A stretch of DNA of 61,851 bases from NCBI GenBank assembly GCA_035403085.1, contig DAONEM010000011.1, positions 1 to 61,851 of the forward strand, in the 5' to 3' direction. Source of the DNA: JAMOAD01 sp023621955. GTDB taxonomy: Bacteria; Acidobacteriota; Aminicenantia; JAMOAD01. Shown here piece by piece: positions 1 through 8,946 of the stretch (position 1 is its first letter; the number at the start of each line of letters is the position of its first letter). A program made the position numbers and the translations under genes. The notes under the pieces are model-generated. The model saw only the letters and a list, made by a program, of their open reading frames with translations, made no database searches and was not told the DNA's origin.

Positions 1-6
1 GGGAAG

Positions 7-36
7 AGTTTACCACACTTTTCCCCCTCTCTTCAA
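7..36 (-). promoter_or_regulatory. possible sigma70 promoter leaving the window to the left
   Basis: Read on the minus strand, a TTGAAG box (31-36) lies 18 bp from TAAACT (7-12). It would fire out of the window, away from the SDR gene that ends at 121. The rest of 1-120 shows no gene. Confidence 0.3.
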
Positions 37-120
37 CTCTTCCTCCACCCTTCTCTCCCCTTCCGCCCTATGCCTGAAGTTCGGTTCAGCGAAAAGGAGA
101 AGAGACCGCTCGGCCTTGAG

Positions 121-1155
121 TTAGAAAAACCGTTTGGCAATCTTCAACACCCCTTGGCTCCAGGGAACTCTGTGTGAGATACCATCGCTGTGGGCGAAGG
201 TTTCCAGGTTTTCCAGATACCATCGGTAATTTCTGATGAGGGCCTCACGGTTCGAATACTTCGGCGTGAAGCCAAGAACTTGACGGGCCTTGTCTATGGA
301 AACGAAGGAGTCCGTGGAGGCGGTATCGTACACCCACTTGTAGAGAGGGGAAAGCCTCAGCGTTTCCAGTACCTTGAGGACCGCGACCACAGGCTTTGCC
401 GGGAAACAGATGATCTTCTTACGGAAACCCGCTTCGGTCAGAACGGCCTGGAAGTCCTCCTTCATGGTGGCAAAATCGACCGCGCCGATGTTGAAGGTGT
501 CGTTGACAACCTCCCGGGGCTGGCTGAGACAGGACCAGATAGCGCAGCAGAGATCTTCCACATCGAGGAGTTGGTAGCGGTTCTTCCCGTTCCCAAGAAG
601 GGGAAACCCCCGGCCGTCCTTGGCCCAATCGTAGAGGAGCGCGAAGACGCCCAACCGTTCAGGGCCGATGAAGGACTTCGGTCGAAGGATGGGAACGCAC
701 ATTCCCTGAGCGCGGAGCTCCAGGCAGACCTCTTCGGCCATGATCTTCGCCTGACCGTAATCACCGACGCCGACAAGCTGATCAGTCTCGAAGAGAGGAT
801 GGTGGTCGGGGACACCGTAGACGGCGGTCGATGAAATGTGCACAACCCGCTCAAGACCTGCATCCCTGGCCACGTTCATGACATGGCGGGTTCCGTCCAC
901 GTCGGTCGAGTAGATGTCTGCCCTCTTGTAGAGGGGGAGGGCGGCGGCGCAATGAACGGCGGCGGAGCATCCCTGTATCGCCTTGTCCAGAGCCTCTCTG
1001 TCGCGAATATCGCCGACCACTGAGCAGACCCGATCCGCCTCAGGGTAGTCGAAGGGGGCGATATCGTAGGAGACCACCTGGCACCCTCTCTTCAGCAGAT
1101 CCCGGATGAGGTTGATTCCCAGAAAGCCAGAGCCCCCTGTCACGAAAACCTTCAT
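121..1155 (-). CDS. NAD-dependent epimerase/dehydratase (extended SDR)
   Basis: Extended short-chain dehydrogenase/reductase of 344 residues, the family that acts on nucleotide sugars and some sterol or terpenoid substrates. The N-terminal Rossmann fold carries the GGSGFLG glycine motif (7-13). An Asp at residue 31, at the end of strand 2, favours NAD over NADP. The catalytic Tyr-x3-Lys is Y133/K137, preceded by the conserved Ser pair near 108. The start is the ATG preceded by an AGGAGG Shine-Dalgarno. It is monocistronic here, with its own promoter (1200-1228). No glycan genes are adjacent, so the substrate cannot be assigned; a UDP-sugar 4-epimerase-like or 3-beta-hydroxysteroid-dehydrogenase-like role is equally possible. 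Confidence 0.9.
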   Translation of the reverse strand: MKVFVTGGSGFLGINLIRDLLKRGCQVVSYDIAPFDYPEADRVCSVVGDIRDREALDKAIQGCSAAVHCAAALPLYKRADIYSTDVDGTRHVMNVARDAGLERVVHISSTAVYGVPDHHPLFETDQLVGVGDYGQAKIMAEEVCLELRAQGMCVPILRPKSFIGPERLGVFALLYDWAKDGRGFPLLGNGKNRYQLLDVEDLCCAIWSCLSQPREVVNDTFNIGAVDFATMKEDFQAVLTEAGFRKKIICFPAKPVVAVLKVLETLRLSPLYKWVYDTASTDSFVSIDKARQVLGFTPKYSNREALIRNYRWYLENLETFAHSDGISHRVPWSQGVLKIAKRFF

Positions 1156-1199
1156 TGGCCCCTCCTCTTTCGGTTCCTCTTTGGAAACCTTGACCAGAG

Positions 1200-1228
1200 A
1201 CTATAACACAGACCAGCACTCCGGCCAA
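1200..1228 (-). promoter_or_regulatory. sigma70-type promoter of the SDR gene
   Basis: On the minus strand TTGGCC (1223-1228) is separated by 17 bp from TATAGT (1200-1205). Transcription would begin about 40 nt before the ATG at 1155, leaving room for the AGGAGG ribosome site. Confidence 0.45.
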
Positions 1229-1402
1229 ACGGCGGGAAAGGGTCTTAGAGAGAGGATCGCAAAGAGTCTTTGGAGAGGAGAAAACCTGGGGATGAAGAGG
1301 GGTCTGGTTCCGATGGGGCCACCGAAACCGGCCCTGAGTAAGCCTCGGGTTAGGAACTCTCCCCGACCCCCGGCGGGCCGCGCTCTCTCCTCACGGCCCC
1401 GG

Positions 1403-1431
1403 TTGACACCTCTCCGGTTCTCCATTATCAT
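1403..1431 (+). promoter_or_regulatory. sigma70 promoter of the DUF362-hisS-mpl operon
   Basis: A consensus TTGACA (1403-1408) lies 17 bp from TATCAT (1426-1431). The predicted start, near 1438, is about 22 nt before the ATG at 1460, and AAGGA lies in the leader. The rest of 1229-1402 shows nothing recognisable. Confidence 0.65.
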
Positions 1432-1459
1432 ATGATCTGTTTTGATAAGGATCCCCCCA

Positions 1460-2404
1460 ATGAAGAGACTCGCCCTTGTGAAGTTGGCTAAAAGGAAAGA
1501 AAACGTCTTCCGGGCTTTCGACATTCTGGGACGCGAAATCCAACTGGAGGGCAAGGAAACCGTCGTCATCAAGGTCCTCCTCCCAGGCTTCAAAGAGATT
1601 TACGCCAACACCCACGTTGACACCGTCGAAGCCGTCATCTCCTTCCTCCAGCGTTTCCCCTCCATCAAGAAGATCGTTGTCGCCGAAGGGTCTTCGGGCG
1701 CCTATTACCGGCGGAACACCAAGGATGTCTTCCGGCGGTTCAAGTTCTCTCACCTGGAAGAGGGAGGAAAGGTCGAGTTGATGGACCTTGACGACATCCC
1801 CCACACCGAAGAGGTGCCTGTAACCCTCTACGACGGGACCCCCTCTACGGTCAGGATCTGCCAGCCTCCGGGCGACTACACGATCTCCGTCGCCCCCCCC
1901 AAGACCCACGACCTGCTCATTCTCTCTCTGGGCATGGTCAACATGATCGGCTTCGTTCACCCGGAAGACAAGCTCAAGATCTACGGCCTCAAGCCTGAAG
2001 AGGGGAGCAAACGCTCCCTCTATTCCCCCCCCCTCTTCTCCAAGGTGCTGCGGGTCGCCCATAAGAACCTCGCAGAGCTGATCTCCCGGGTCCACCCCGA
2101 CCTGAGCTACATCGACGGCCTCTACGGCATGGAGGGAAAGGGCCCCCTCAAGGGAAGCCCCGTCTTCCACGGCTTTGCCATAGCCTCTTCGGACTATGTC
2201 GCCGTGGACTCACTGGGCGCTTATGTCATGGGCTTTCAGCCAGACGAGATCGGTTATATCCACTATGCGGCGCGAAAGGGCCTCGGTTCCACAGACTACA
2301 CGACCGCCGTCGGCGAGAGACTCGACTATGTCAAGTTTCCCTACCGGGCCCACCCCAACTTGGAAAGTCAGAGGAAATGGAGAGAAACACCCCATGGACG
2401 ATAA
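1460..2404 (+). CDS. DUF362 domain protein
   Basis: A 314-residue protein that reads as a DUF362 family member, a family of unknown biochemical function often annotated as iron-sulfur related. Typical segments are the early VVIKVLLPG strand, the SVAPPKTHD block and a GLYGMEGKGP segment towards the C-terminus. No CxxCxxC ferredoxin cluster is present, so this is the stand-alone form. I chose the ATG at 1460 because AAGGA lies 8 nt upstream; a TTG six codons earlier is also open. It is the first gene of an operon with hisS, whose start overlaps its last 11 nt. That coupling does not reveal a function. Confidence 0.7.
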   Translation: MKRLALVKLAKRKENVFRAFDILGREIQLEGKETVVIKVLLPGFKEIYANTHVDTVEAVISFLQRFPSIKKIVVAEGSSGAYYRRNTKDVFRRFKFSHLEEGGKVELMDLDDIPHTEEVPVTLYDGTPSTVRICQPPGDYTISVAPPKTHDLLILSLGMVNMIGFVHPEDKLKIYGLKPEEGSKRSLYSPPLFSKVLRVAHKNLAELISRVHPDLSYIDGLYGMEGKGPLKGSPVFHGFAIASSDYVAVDSLGAYVMGFQPDEIGYIHYAARKGLGSTDYTTAVGERLDYVKFPYRAHPNLESQRKWRETPHGR

Positions 2405-3710
2405 CAGAATAACCGTATACAAGGGGATGAGAGACTTCCCCCCGGAGACGATGCTCAAGAGGAACTACGTGGTTTCCCTGATCCGGGACGTCTTCGAAAG
2501 CTACGGCTTCGAACCCATCGAGACCCCTGCGGTCGAACACTGGGAGACACTGTCGGGTAAGTACGGTGAAGACGAGAAGCTCATCTACAACTTCACAGAC
2601 TGGGGAGAGAGGAGGGTCGGCCTCAGGTACGATCTGACCGTTCCCCTCGCCCGTTTCGTCACCAACCACCTTGCCCAGATTCCCAGACCCTTCAAACGCT
2701 ACCAGATCCAACCCGTATGGAGGGCCGACAAACCCCAGAAGGGGCGCTACCGGGAGTTCTACCAGTGCGACATCGACACCGTGGGAACCCCCCTGCTGAC
2801 GGCGGACGCCGAGATTCTCAAGGCTCTCTCCGTGGTCCTCATCCGCCTGGGCTTCCAAGGCTTTCTGATCCAGTACAACTCCCGCAAGATCTTCCCGGCT
2901 CTGACGGCAACCCTCAAGACCGGCGCGGAAGGCGAACGCTCCCTGGCAAGGGCACTGGATAAACTTGACAAGATCGGAAGGGAGGGTGTCCGGGAGGAGC
3001 TCCTCCGCTACGGTTTCTCCCCCGACCAGGCCGACAGGATGGACGAACTTCTCGCCCTGGAAGGGAAGACCGACGAGAAGCTCTCTCACCTGAAGAGGAC
3101 CCTCTGCGAGGGACCCGAGAAGGAGCTCTTCCTCAAGGAGATCCAGGAGCTGAGGGAGGCCTTCAGCCTCTTCTCTCTCGACGAGGAGCACCTCCTCTTT
3201 CACCCCTTCCTGGCCAGAGGGCTGGATTACTACACCGGCCCCATCTTTGAAACCACCGTCGTCTCCCCCCGGGTGGGGAGCCTCACCGGAGGCGGCAGGT
3301 ACGACAACCTGATCGGACGTTTCTCCGGACAGAGCATACCCGCCGTGGGAAGCTCCATAGGCCTGGAGCGGATCATCACGGTCATGGATGAGTTGCAGAT
3401 GTACCCTTTCGTGAAGAAGACCCTCGTGCAAGCCCTCATGGCCTTCCCGGACGACCGTTTCCGGCGGCAAGCCGTCGATTTGGCCGAGAAACTTCGCTCC
3501 CAGAACCTCCGTATCGAGGTTTACCTCGGGAAAAAGGACCTGAGAGGTCAGATCTCCTACGCCCTCTCCAAAGGGATCCCCTACATTCTCCTTCTCGGGG
3601 AGGACGAAGCGGCGAAGAACCAGGTTGCCGTTAAGGATCTGCAGAGCGCGACCCAAATCTCCCTTCCCCAGGAGGAGGCGGCCGCCTTCCTCCGTGAGAA
3701 GGCGAAATGA
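2394..3710 (+). CDS. hisS: histidyl-tRNA synthetase
   Basis: Charges tRNA-His with histidine in the cytoplasm. The 438-residue length fits class II HisRS. Visible motifs are KGMRDFPPE near the N-terminus, the motif 2 loop RYREFYQCDID, the HisA signature GLDYYTGPIFE, GGGRYDNL and GSSIGLERI (motif 3). A C-terminal anticodon-binding domain follows. The motif 2 region reads LRYDLTVPLARF rather than the LRPEGTA usual in E. coli-type enzymes, which places it in the archaeal/eukaryote-like HisRS group. The ATG at 2394 overlaps the upstream gene by 11 nt and begins exactly where homology starts; longer in-frame starts lie inside the DUF362 gene and are unlikely. Confidence 0.95.
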   Translation: MDDNRITVYKGMRDFPPETMLKRNYVVSLIRDVFESYGFEPIETPAVEHWETLSGKYGEDEKLIYNFTDWGERRVGLRYDLTVPLARFVTNHLAQIPRPFKRYQIQPVWRADKPQKGRYREFYQCDIDTVGTPLLTADAEILKALSVVLIRLGFQGFLIQYNSRKIFPALTATLKTGAEGERSLARALDKLDKIGREGVREELLRYGFSPDQADRMDELLALEGKTDEKLSHLKRTLCEGPEKELFLKEIQELREAFSLFSLDEEHLLFHPFLARGLDYYTGPIFETTVVSPRVGSLTGGGRYDNLIGRFSGQSIPAVGSSIGLERIITVMDELQMYPFVKKTLVQALMAFPDDRFRRQAVDLAEKLRSQNLRIEVYLGKKDLRGQISYALSKGIPYILLLGEDEAAKNQVAVKDLQSATQISLPQEEAAAFLREKAK

Positions 3711-4510
3711 GCCGACTCAAGACTGCCTGCAGTACCGAGGAGAACCTGATCCGGGCGACCGAAAGGGCTCTGGGCTCGGTCAACCCCTCCAAGAAGAGCA
3801 CCCCTTTCTACCTCTTCACCGTCAGCTCCCTCTACCGCGAGCCTTGGCTCTCCCGGGACCTCCTCCTGAAGGAGGCCGGCGAAGAGACGATGTTGTTCGG
3901 GCTCCTCTCCTCGGGCCCCCTCTTCTCCCAGGACGGCTTTTACGAGAAGGGGCTCATCCTCGGACGGATCGACTCTCCAGAGCTTCACCTCGAATCGGTC
4001 ATCCTGGAGGGGAACGGTCAGAAGCTGGAAGAGAAGATCCAGGACGCCTTTTTCTTCCTGACTCAGAGACGCAACGGAAGCCAGATGCTCCTCCTCGCCT
4101 TCGCCGACAAGGGGTTCGGCTCTCACGACTCCGTCGTCGAGAGCCTCGCCCTCTGTTGCCGGAACCACTCCATCGAAGGGGTTGGCGGCTTCATCGACTC
4201 CTCCTCCCTGGGAGCCCACTCGGGAATCTTCTACAACAGCCCCACCGTAGGAAAGGCGCTCCTCCTGATCGGCCTCTACCACAGGGGAGGAGTCTCCCTC
4301 GGGGTCACCCAGGACGAGCCCTTCAAGACGGAAGCCAGCCCTGAGGGGTCCCTCATCCTCGCCTCCCCCTCCTCTCTCCCCCCCTCCTGCCAGTGCTCCC
4401 TCTTCCCGGTTCACCCCTACTTCTCCGTCGCCACGGCCGGACAGTTCCATCTCCCCAAGGAGGGAGCCCCCCGCCAAGGCCTCGACCTGGTGGTACGAGT
4501 TGATTTCTAA
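3707..4510 (+). CDS. FIST-like domain protein of unknown function
   Basis: A 267-residue soluble protein that starts at an ATGA overlap with hisS. The segment from LLLAFADKGFGSHDSVVE through GVGGFIDSSSLG to LIGLYHRGGVSLGV resembles the FIST sensory domain pattern: a hydrophobic strand, a helix, a glycine-rich turn, then an exposed strand pair. FIST domains are proposed small-ligand sensors, but no signalling output domain is attached here. It is sandwiched between hisS and mpl with overlapping ends, so it is co-expressed with them. The similarity is only to the eye and the family call is tentative. Confidence 0.45.
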   Translation: MSRLKTACSTEENLIRATERALGSVNPSKKSTPFYLFTVSSLYREPWLSRDLLLKEAGEETMLFGLLSSGPLFSQDGFYEKGLILGRIDSPELHLESVILEGNGQKLEEKIQDAFFFLTQRRNGSQMLLLAFADKGFGSHDSVVESLALCCRNHSIEGVGGFIDSSSLGAHSGIFYNSPTVGKALLLIGLYHRGGVSLGVTQDEPFKTEASPEGSLILASPSSLPPSCQCSLFPVHPYFSVATAGQFHLPKEGAPRQGLDLVVRVDF

Positions 4511-5960
4511 ACGGGCCCTCCCCTTCCCTCTGGGCCCGGGAACCAGGGTCTACCTGATCGGCCTCTGCGGAACGGGCATGAGCTCTCTGGCAGGACTCTT
4601 CAGGGAGCGGGGCTGTACCGTGGCGGGATCGGATTCGGCTTGTTTCTCGCCCGTGAAGGAGATGGTCGAAGACCTTCATGTCACCCTCTTTCCCGAGTAT
4701 CGGGAAGAGAACATCGACAGCTTCCGGCCGGACTTCGTGGTCGTCGGAAACGTTGTCGGTAGAGGGCACGTTGAGGGAGAGAGGGTTCTCAACAGTGCAA
4801 TCCCCTACTTTTCCATGGCCGAGGCCCTTCGGATCTTCTTCCTCGAAGGGAGAGAACGAATCGTCGTCGCCGGCACCCACGGGAAGACAACAACCACCGC
4901 CCTCTTCGCCCATGCCCTGGAAGGGGCGGGTTTTCACCCCGGCTGGTTCATCGGCGGACAACCCGCGGACCTCTCCCCCCACTTCCGGGTCGGCCAGGGG
5001 AGGGACTTCGTTCTCGAAGGGGATGAGTACGAGAGCGCCTTCTTCGATAAGAAGAGCAAATTCTTCCACTACTACCCGACCACACTGGTCTTGAAGCGAC
5101 TCGAGTACGACCATACGGACATCTTTTCCAGCGAAGCGGAGTACCTCACCGCCTTCCGCCACCTTCTCCGCCAGCTCCCCTCACAAGGCACCCTCTTCCT
5201 CCCCTCCTGCTCCCCTCAAGCCCTCTCCCTCCTCCCCCATTCCTACTCCCGGACCCTCCTCTACGGCCAGCAGCAGGGGGACGACCTCCGGGCTTCCCCC
5301 CTGAGTTCTCTCTTCCCCCTGGAGTTTGAGCTCTTCCGAAGGGGGGAAAGAAGCGGCCCTTACCGCTTGAACCTCCTGGGGGAGTACAACGTGGAAAACG
5401 CCCTCCCCGTGGTGGCGACTCTTCTGGAGAGGGGGGTGGAGAGCGATCGGATCGCCGAAATCCTCGCCTCTTTCCGGGGCGTCAAGAGGAGGCAGGAGAT
5501 TCTCTGCCCGGGTCCGAACCACCTCCTGGTGGACGACTTCGGCCACCACCCGACGGCCCTCAAGGAGACCCTCAGGAGCGTACGGCTCGCCTTCCCCCAC
5601 CACAGAATCGGCGTCATCTTCGAGCCCTCCTCCTGGTCCCTCCGCCGACGCTCCTTCCAGGAGCCGCTCATCGACTCCCTCCGCGACGCCGACGAACTCT
5701 TCATCCTCGACATCCGCGCCAAGGAGAAGGTCCCCGAAGGGGAGCGTCTCGACCTTCAGGCGGTCGCTAAAGCCCTCGAATCTTCCGGCAAAAGGGTTCA
5801 TCTCTTCCTAAACGGGGAGAACCGGGCCGAACGGGTGGAAGAGGAGATGGAGCTCTTCTGGAAGGGCCACCCTCAAAGCGTGACGACGATCTTCTCCAAC
5901 GGGCCCCGCCTAGGCTTGGAGAGAACTCTCCCGCCCAGAATCCGCCCCTTCAACGGTTAA
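4500..5960 (+). CDS. mpl: UDP-N-acetylmuramate:L-alanyl-gamma-D-glutamyl-meso-diaminopimelate ligase
   Basis: Mur-family ATP-dependent ligase that joins recycled murein tripeptide to UDP-MurNAc, saving peptidoglycan fragments. In 486 residues it shows the N-terminal GLCGTGMSSL nucleotide-fold loop (21-30), the ATP P-loop GTHGKTTT (125-132), the EGDEYESAFFDKKSKF block typical of Mpl rather than MurC, and DDFGHHPTA. The TTG start at 4500 overlaps the preceding gene by 11 nt; no ATG lies upstream of the first conserved strand. The 3' end overlaps the oppositely oriented nuoI by 11 bp. Its presence implies a Gram-negative, DAP-containing wall with recycling. Confidence 0.9.
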   Translation: MISKRALPFPLGPGTRVYLIGLCGTGMSSLAGLFRERGCTVAGSDSACFSPVKEMVEDLHVTLFPEYREENIDSFRPDFVVVGNVVGRGHVEGERVLNSAIPYFSMAEALRIFFLEGRERIVVAGTHGKTTTTALFAHALEGAGFHPGWFIGGQPADLSPHFRVGQGRDFVLEGDEYESAFFDKKSKFFHYYPTTLVLKRLEYDHTDIFSSEAEYLTAFRHLLRQLPSQGTLFLPSCSPQALSLLPHSYSRTLLYGQQQGDDLRASPLSSLFPLEFELFRRGERSGPYRLNLLGEYNVENALPVVATLLERGVESDRIAEILASFRGVKRRQEILCPGPNHLLVDDFGHHPTALKETLRSVRLAFPHHRIGVIFEPSSWSLRRRSFQEPLIDSLRDADELFILDIRAKEKVPEGERLDLQAVAKALESSGKRVHLFLNGENRAERVEEEMELFWKGHPQSVTTIFSNGPRLGLERTLPPRIRPFNG

Positions 5961-6432
5961 GACCCTTCTCCTCTTTGTTTTCCAGAAGATCGAACAGAAG
6001 CCCTTCCCTGTTGAGGGCGACGAAGTCGAGTTTCCCCGTGTCCATCCTGATGGCGTCCTCGGGGCAGACCTCGACGCAGAAGCCGCAGAAGCAACAGAGG
6101 CTGAGGTCCACCTGAAAACGGACGGCATAGCGGTCCCCCTCCACATCCTCCGCCTCTACGAAGAGGCAATCGGAGGGACAGATTGTCGGGCAGAGCATAC
6201 AGGCCACGCATCGGGGCTTTCCGTCTTCCCGGAACATCATCCGGTGCCTGGAACGGTGCCGTTGGGAGAGGGAGGGCCTCTCCTCCGGGTAGAGGAGGGT
6301 GACCGAACCCTTCCGTACCCACTTCAACCGAAAGAGGTAGTGGAGAGTGTGCCTGAAGAGGTTCACCACAAGGTGCCGTCCGGTGATGAGCAGGCCCTTC
6401 ACGACTTCGAAGAAGAGGAGCAGACCCTTCAT
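5950..6432 (-). CDS. nuoI: NADH-quinone oxidoreductase subunit I
   Basis: Peripheral-arm subunit of complex I carrying clusters N6a and N6b, which pass electrons to the N2 cluster in NuoB. The 160 residues hold two classical 8Fe ferredoxin motifs, CVACMLCPTICP and CCFCGFCVEVCP. The N-terminal amphipathic helix contacts the membrane arm. It begins 4 nt after the nuoH stop. It is the last nuo gene at this locus; J, K, L, M and N do not follow, and the next gene (mpl) is on the opposite strand with an 11 bp tail-to-tail overlap. Confidence 0.93.
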   Translation of the reverse strand: MKGLLLFFEVVKGLLITGRHLVVNLFRHTLHYLFRLKWVRKGSVTLLYPEERPSLSQRHRSRHRMMFREDGKPRCVACMLCPTICPSDCLFVEAEDVEGDRYAVRFQVDLSLCCFCGFCVEVCPEDAIRMDTGKLDFVALNREGLLFDLLENKEEKGLNR

Positions 6433-6436
6433 CCCA

Positions 6437-7528
6437 TCACCTCACCACCCTGAGAAGGATCAGGGTCGCCGTCAAGTTGATGAGGCCCAGGGGGAGAAGG
6501 CTCTTCCACCCCAGGTCCATAACTTGGTCGAAACGGTAGCGGGGAAAAGTCCACCTCACCAGGAGGAGGAAGATGAAGACCAGAACCGTCTTGGCCTGAA
6601 AGACCAGAACTTGGAGAATCTGCACAGTCAGAGGGGAGAGGATCACCCTTCCGCCCCAGGGGAAGAGAACCCCGGAGAAGCCGGAGGCCGAGATCAAGCC
6701 GGGAAGGTGCCACCCCCCGAGGAAGAGAACCGTTGTCAGCAGGGAGACGACGATGGTCTCCACGAAGTCGGTGAGCATGAAGAGGCCGAAGCGGAGGCCG
6801 CTGTACTCGAGGAAGAACCCGACGATCTCCGACTCCCCTTCCGGCATATCGAAGGGAACCCTCTTGGTCATAGCCACGGCGGCGATCAGGAAGAGGAGGA
6901 AACCCAAGGGCTGAAGGAAGATTCCCCAACGGGGAAGAAAACCCCAGAGAAGCCCCTGTTGCCTCGCGACGATCACCCTCAGGTCCATGGAGGAGTAGAG
7001 GGCGACCAGGCCCAGGAGGGCCAGGATCATGGCCACTTCGTAGGAGAGAATCTGGGCCGCGCCCCTCATTCCCCCGATGGCGGCGTACTTGTTCCGTGAA
7101 GAGAGCCCTCCCAAGAGGAAGCCGAAGACTCCCATGGAAAGGAGGGCGAAGACCAAGGGAAGGGTGAAGTCTCCGGAGACGATCCCCAGGGGAAAGGATC
7201 GGCCCCGAAGGGTCAGGTCGGGCCCGAAGGGGATCGCGACGACCACGACGGCGGAGAAGAAGAAGGAGAGGGAGGGGGCCAGCAGGAAGAGAGGCTTGTT
7301 GACGAAGGGGGGGATGTAGTCTTCCTTGAAGAGCATCTTGATCGCGTCGGCGAAGGGCTGGAAGATCCCGAAGGAGCTGATCCCCAAGACCTTGGCCCTG
7401 TTGGCTCCGTGGCGGTCCTGGATGACGGCGCTCTCCTTCCGCTCCGCCCAGGTCGCGTAGAGGCTGAAGAGCATCAGCCATCCGAAGAGGACGATTAGCT
7501 TGAAGAGTGTCGCCAGGAAGAGGCTCAC
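6437..7528 (-). CDS. nuoH: NADH-quinone oxidoreductase subunit H
   Basis: Integral membrane subunit that forms much of the quinone chamber and links the peripheral and membrane arms of complex I. It is a 363-residue polytopic protein with about eight or nine hydrophobic helices. It contains the conserved WAERKESAVIQDRHGANRAK loop and the RVPFDMPEGESEIVGFFLEYSG region, whose acidic residues line the quinone/proton entry (E-channel). The GTG start shares a GTGA overlap with the nuoG stop. It is the only membrane-arm subunit apart from NuoA encoded in this operon. Confidence 0.94.
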   Translation of the reverse strand: MSLFLATLFKLIVLFGWLMLFSLYATWAERKESAVIQDRHGANRAKVLGISSFGIFQPFADAIKMLFKEDYIPPFVNKPLFLLAPSLSFFFSAVVVVAIPFGPDLTLRGRSFPLGIVSGDFTLPLVFALLSMGVFGFLLGGLSSRNKYAAIGGMRGAAQILSYEVAMILALLGLVALYSSMDLRVIVARQQGLLWGFLPRWGIFLQPLGFLLFLIAAVAMTKRVPFDMPEGESEIVGFFLEYSGLRFGLFMLTDFVETIVVSLLTTVLFLGGWHLPGLISASGFSGVLFPWGGRVILSPLTVQILQVLVFQAKTVLVFIFLLLVRWTFPRYRFDQVMDLGWKSLLPLGLINLTATLILLRVVR

Positions 7529-8946
7529 GGCTCTCCCCCCTCTCCGTCCAGAAGGGAGAGGATCTCTCCCTCCCGAAGGGTTCCCCCGGCGGGTTCGAAG
7601 AGTTTAGAGCTCCTCCACCGCCTCTCCTGAAAGTCCATGTAGCTCCCCTCCTTCTCCAGGAAGGAGCAGACCGGAACCACCAGGTCGAAGATCTCTCCCT
7701 TCAGGGAGGGCCGGTAGGGGGTGATGAGAGCCTTGAACCCTCTGGACCTGGCGATCTCCTCCGCAAAGAGGGGGTAGTCCGGGAAGAAGTCGCCGAAGAG
7801 GAGAGTGTTCCCAGGGTCGGAGAGCTCCCCGTCGACCAGGGGCTTCACGCTCCTCTGCCTGAGGTAGGTCCCGTTGGGATTCCGCTCCTTTCTGATCAGA
7901 AGTGCGTCGCCGTCACCGTCGCCCCTTCCCCAAGAGAGGATCCGGAGCTTGAGACGGTCCCTGAAGAGGAGAAGAGCCTCGTCGATCTCCTCCAAGGAGA
8001 GCCAGGAGGAGAGGACCACCGTCTCTATGACGGCGAGCTTCTCCTTCAAGAGCGCCCTCATCCTCGCCTCGTCGATCTCACCCCCTCTCTGGAGAATCTT
8101 GGAGAGTCTGTTCTCCTCAAGGCTCTTGAGGGAGTAACGCCCGATGTCGCAGATGAACCCGCCCCTCCCTTCCCGGCGTGAGTCGGCCTGAACCCGCGAC
8201 AACCTGGGGTAGTGGGCCAGGTAGGGGTACTCTTTGGGGGTATCCACGAGGAGGGCGCAGCCTCTGGAACAAAGGGGGCACCCTGTGGGTCGGCTCTGGA
8301 CGAGCCAGTTTCTCACCCTGGCCTTCATATCCTTCTCAAGAATGGCCCCGACCGGGCAGATCTGGGCAAGGTTCCCGTTGTAGAGAGTCTCAAGCCGCCT
8401 CTCTCCGGCTGTGGCGATACAGGAGCGACTCCCCCTCTCGGTCACCGCAAGGAGGTGACGACCCAAGACCTCGTCGCAGAAGCGAAGACAACGGAGGCAG
8501 AGGATACACCTCTCCCTGTCCAGGAGGAGGTTCTTGCCGAGAGGAACGAGTTTCTCCTTCCGGTCTCTCTGATAGTAGAACCTCCGCCGGGTGAACCCAA
8601 AACGGTAGAGCCACTCCTGAAGGAGGCAAGCGCCCGCCTGATCGCACTCGGGGCAGTCCAGGGGGTGCTGGGCGAAGTGAAACTCCAGGATCTCTCTGCG
8701 GGCCTGCTTGACGCTTTCGGTCTCGGTGAGAACCTCCATTCCCTCTTTGACTGTGGTGGTACATGCGGTCTGAAGCTTTGGGAAACCGCGGATCTCCACC
8801 AGGCACATCCGGCAGAGGCCGGCGGGTTTGAGGAGGGGGTGGTTGCAGAAGTAGGGAATCGGGACGCCAACCTTCTGGGCCGCCGCCAAGACGGTGCTTC
8901 CCTCTTCGACGCTGTAGAGGTGGCCGTTGAAGGAGATCTCAACCAT
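7525..8946 (-). CDS. nuoG: NADH-quinone oxidoreductase subunit G, short form
   Basis: Iron-sulfur wire subunit of complex I. The N-terminal part is complete: [2Fe-2S] ligands C34, C45, C48 and C62; the His-Cys3 site H94, C98, C101 and C107; and a [4Fe-4S] site C147, C150, C153 and C197. A further CPLCSRGC motif (C223, C226, C230), with a Cys near 265, is the extra molybdopterin-type (N7-like) site. The protein ends at 473 residues, whereas E. coli-like NuoG is around 900, so most of the molybdopterin-oxidoreductase-like fold is missing or eroded. The start overlaps the nuoF stop by 8 nt. Confidence 0.88.
   Translation of the reverse strand: MVEISFNGHLYSVEEGSTVLAAAQKVGVPIPYFCNHPLLKPAGLCRMCLVEIRGFPKLQTACTTTVKEGMEVLTETESVKQARREILEFHFAQHPLDCPECDQAGACLLQEWLYRFGFTRRRFYYQRDRKEKLVPLGKNLLLDRERCILCLRCLRFCDEVLGRHLLAVTERGSRSCIATAGERRLETLYNGNLAQICPVGAILEKDMKARVRNWLVQSRPTGCPLCSRGCALLVDTPKEYPYLAHYPRLSRVQADSRREGRGGFICDIGRYSLKSLEENRLSKILQRGGEIDEARMRALLKEKLAVIETVVLSSWLSLEEIDEALLLFRDRLKLRILSWGRGDGDGDALLIRKERNPNGTYLRQRSVKPLVDGELSDPGNTLLFGDFFPDYPLFAEEIARSRGFKALITPYRPSLKGEIFDLVVPVCSFLEKEGSYMDFQERRWRSSKLFEPAGGTLREGEILSLLDGEGGEP

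Noticed and set aside
190..834. A 214-codon plus-strand frame inside the SDR gene
   Set aside because: Antisense to a protein with intact Rossmann and Tyr-x3-Lys motifs; no domain resemblance and no ribosome site.
2331..3656. A 441-codon minus-strand frame
   Set aside because: Complement of hisS, whose motifs are unequivocal.
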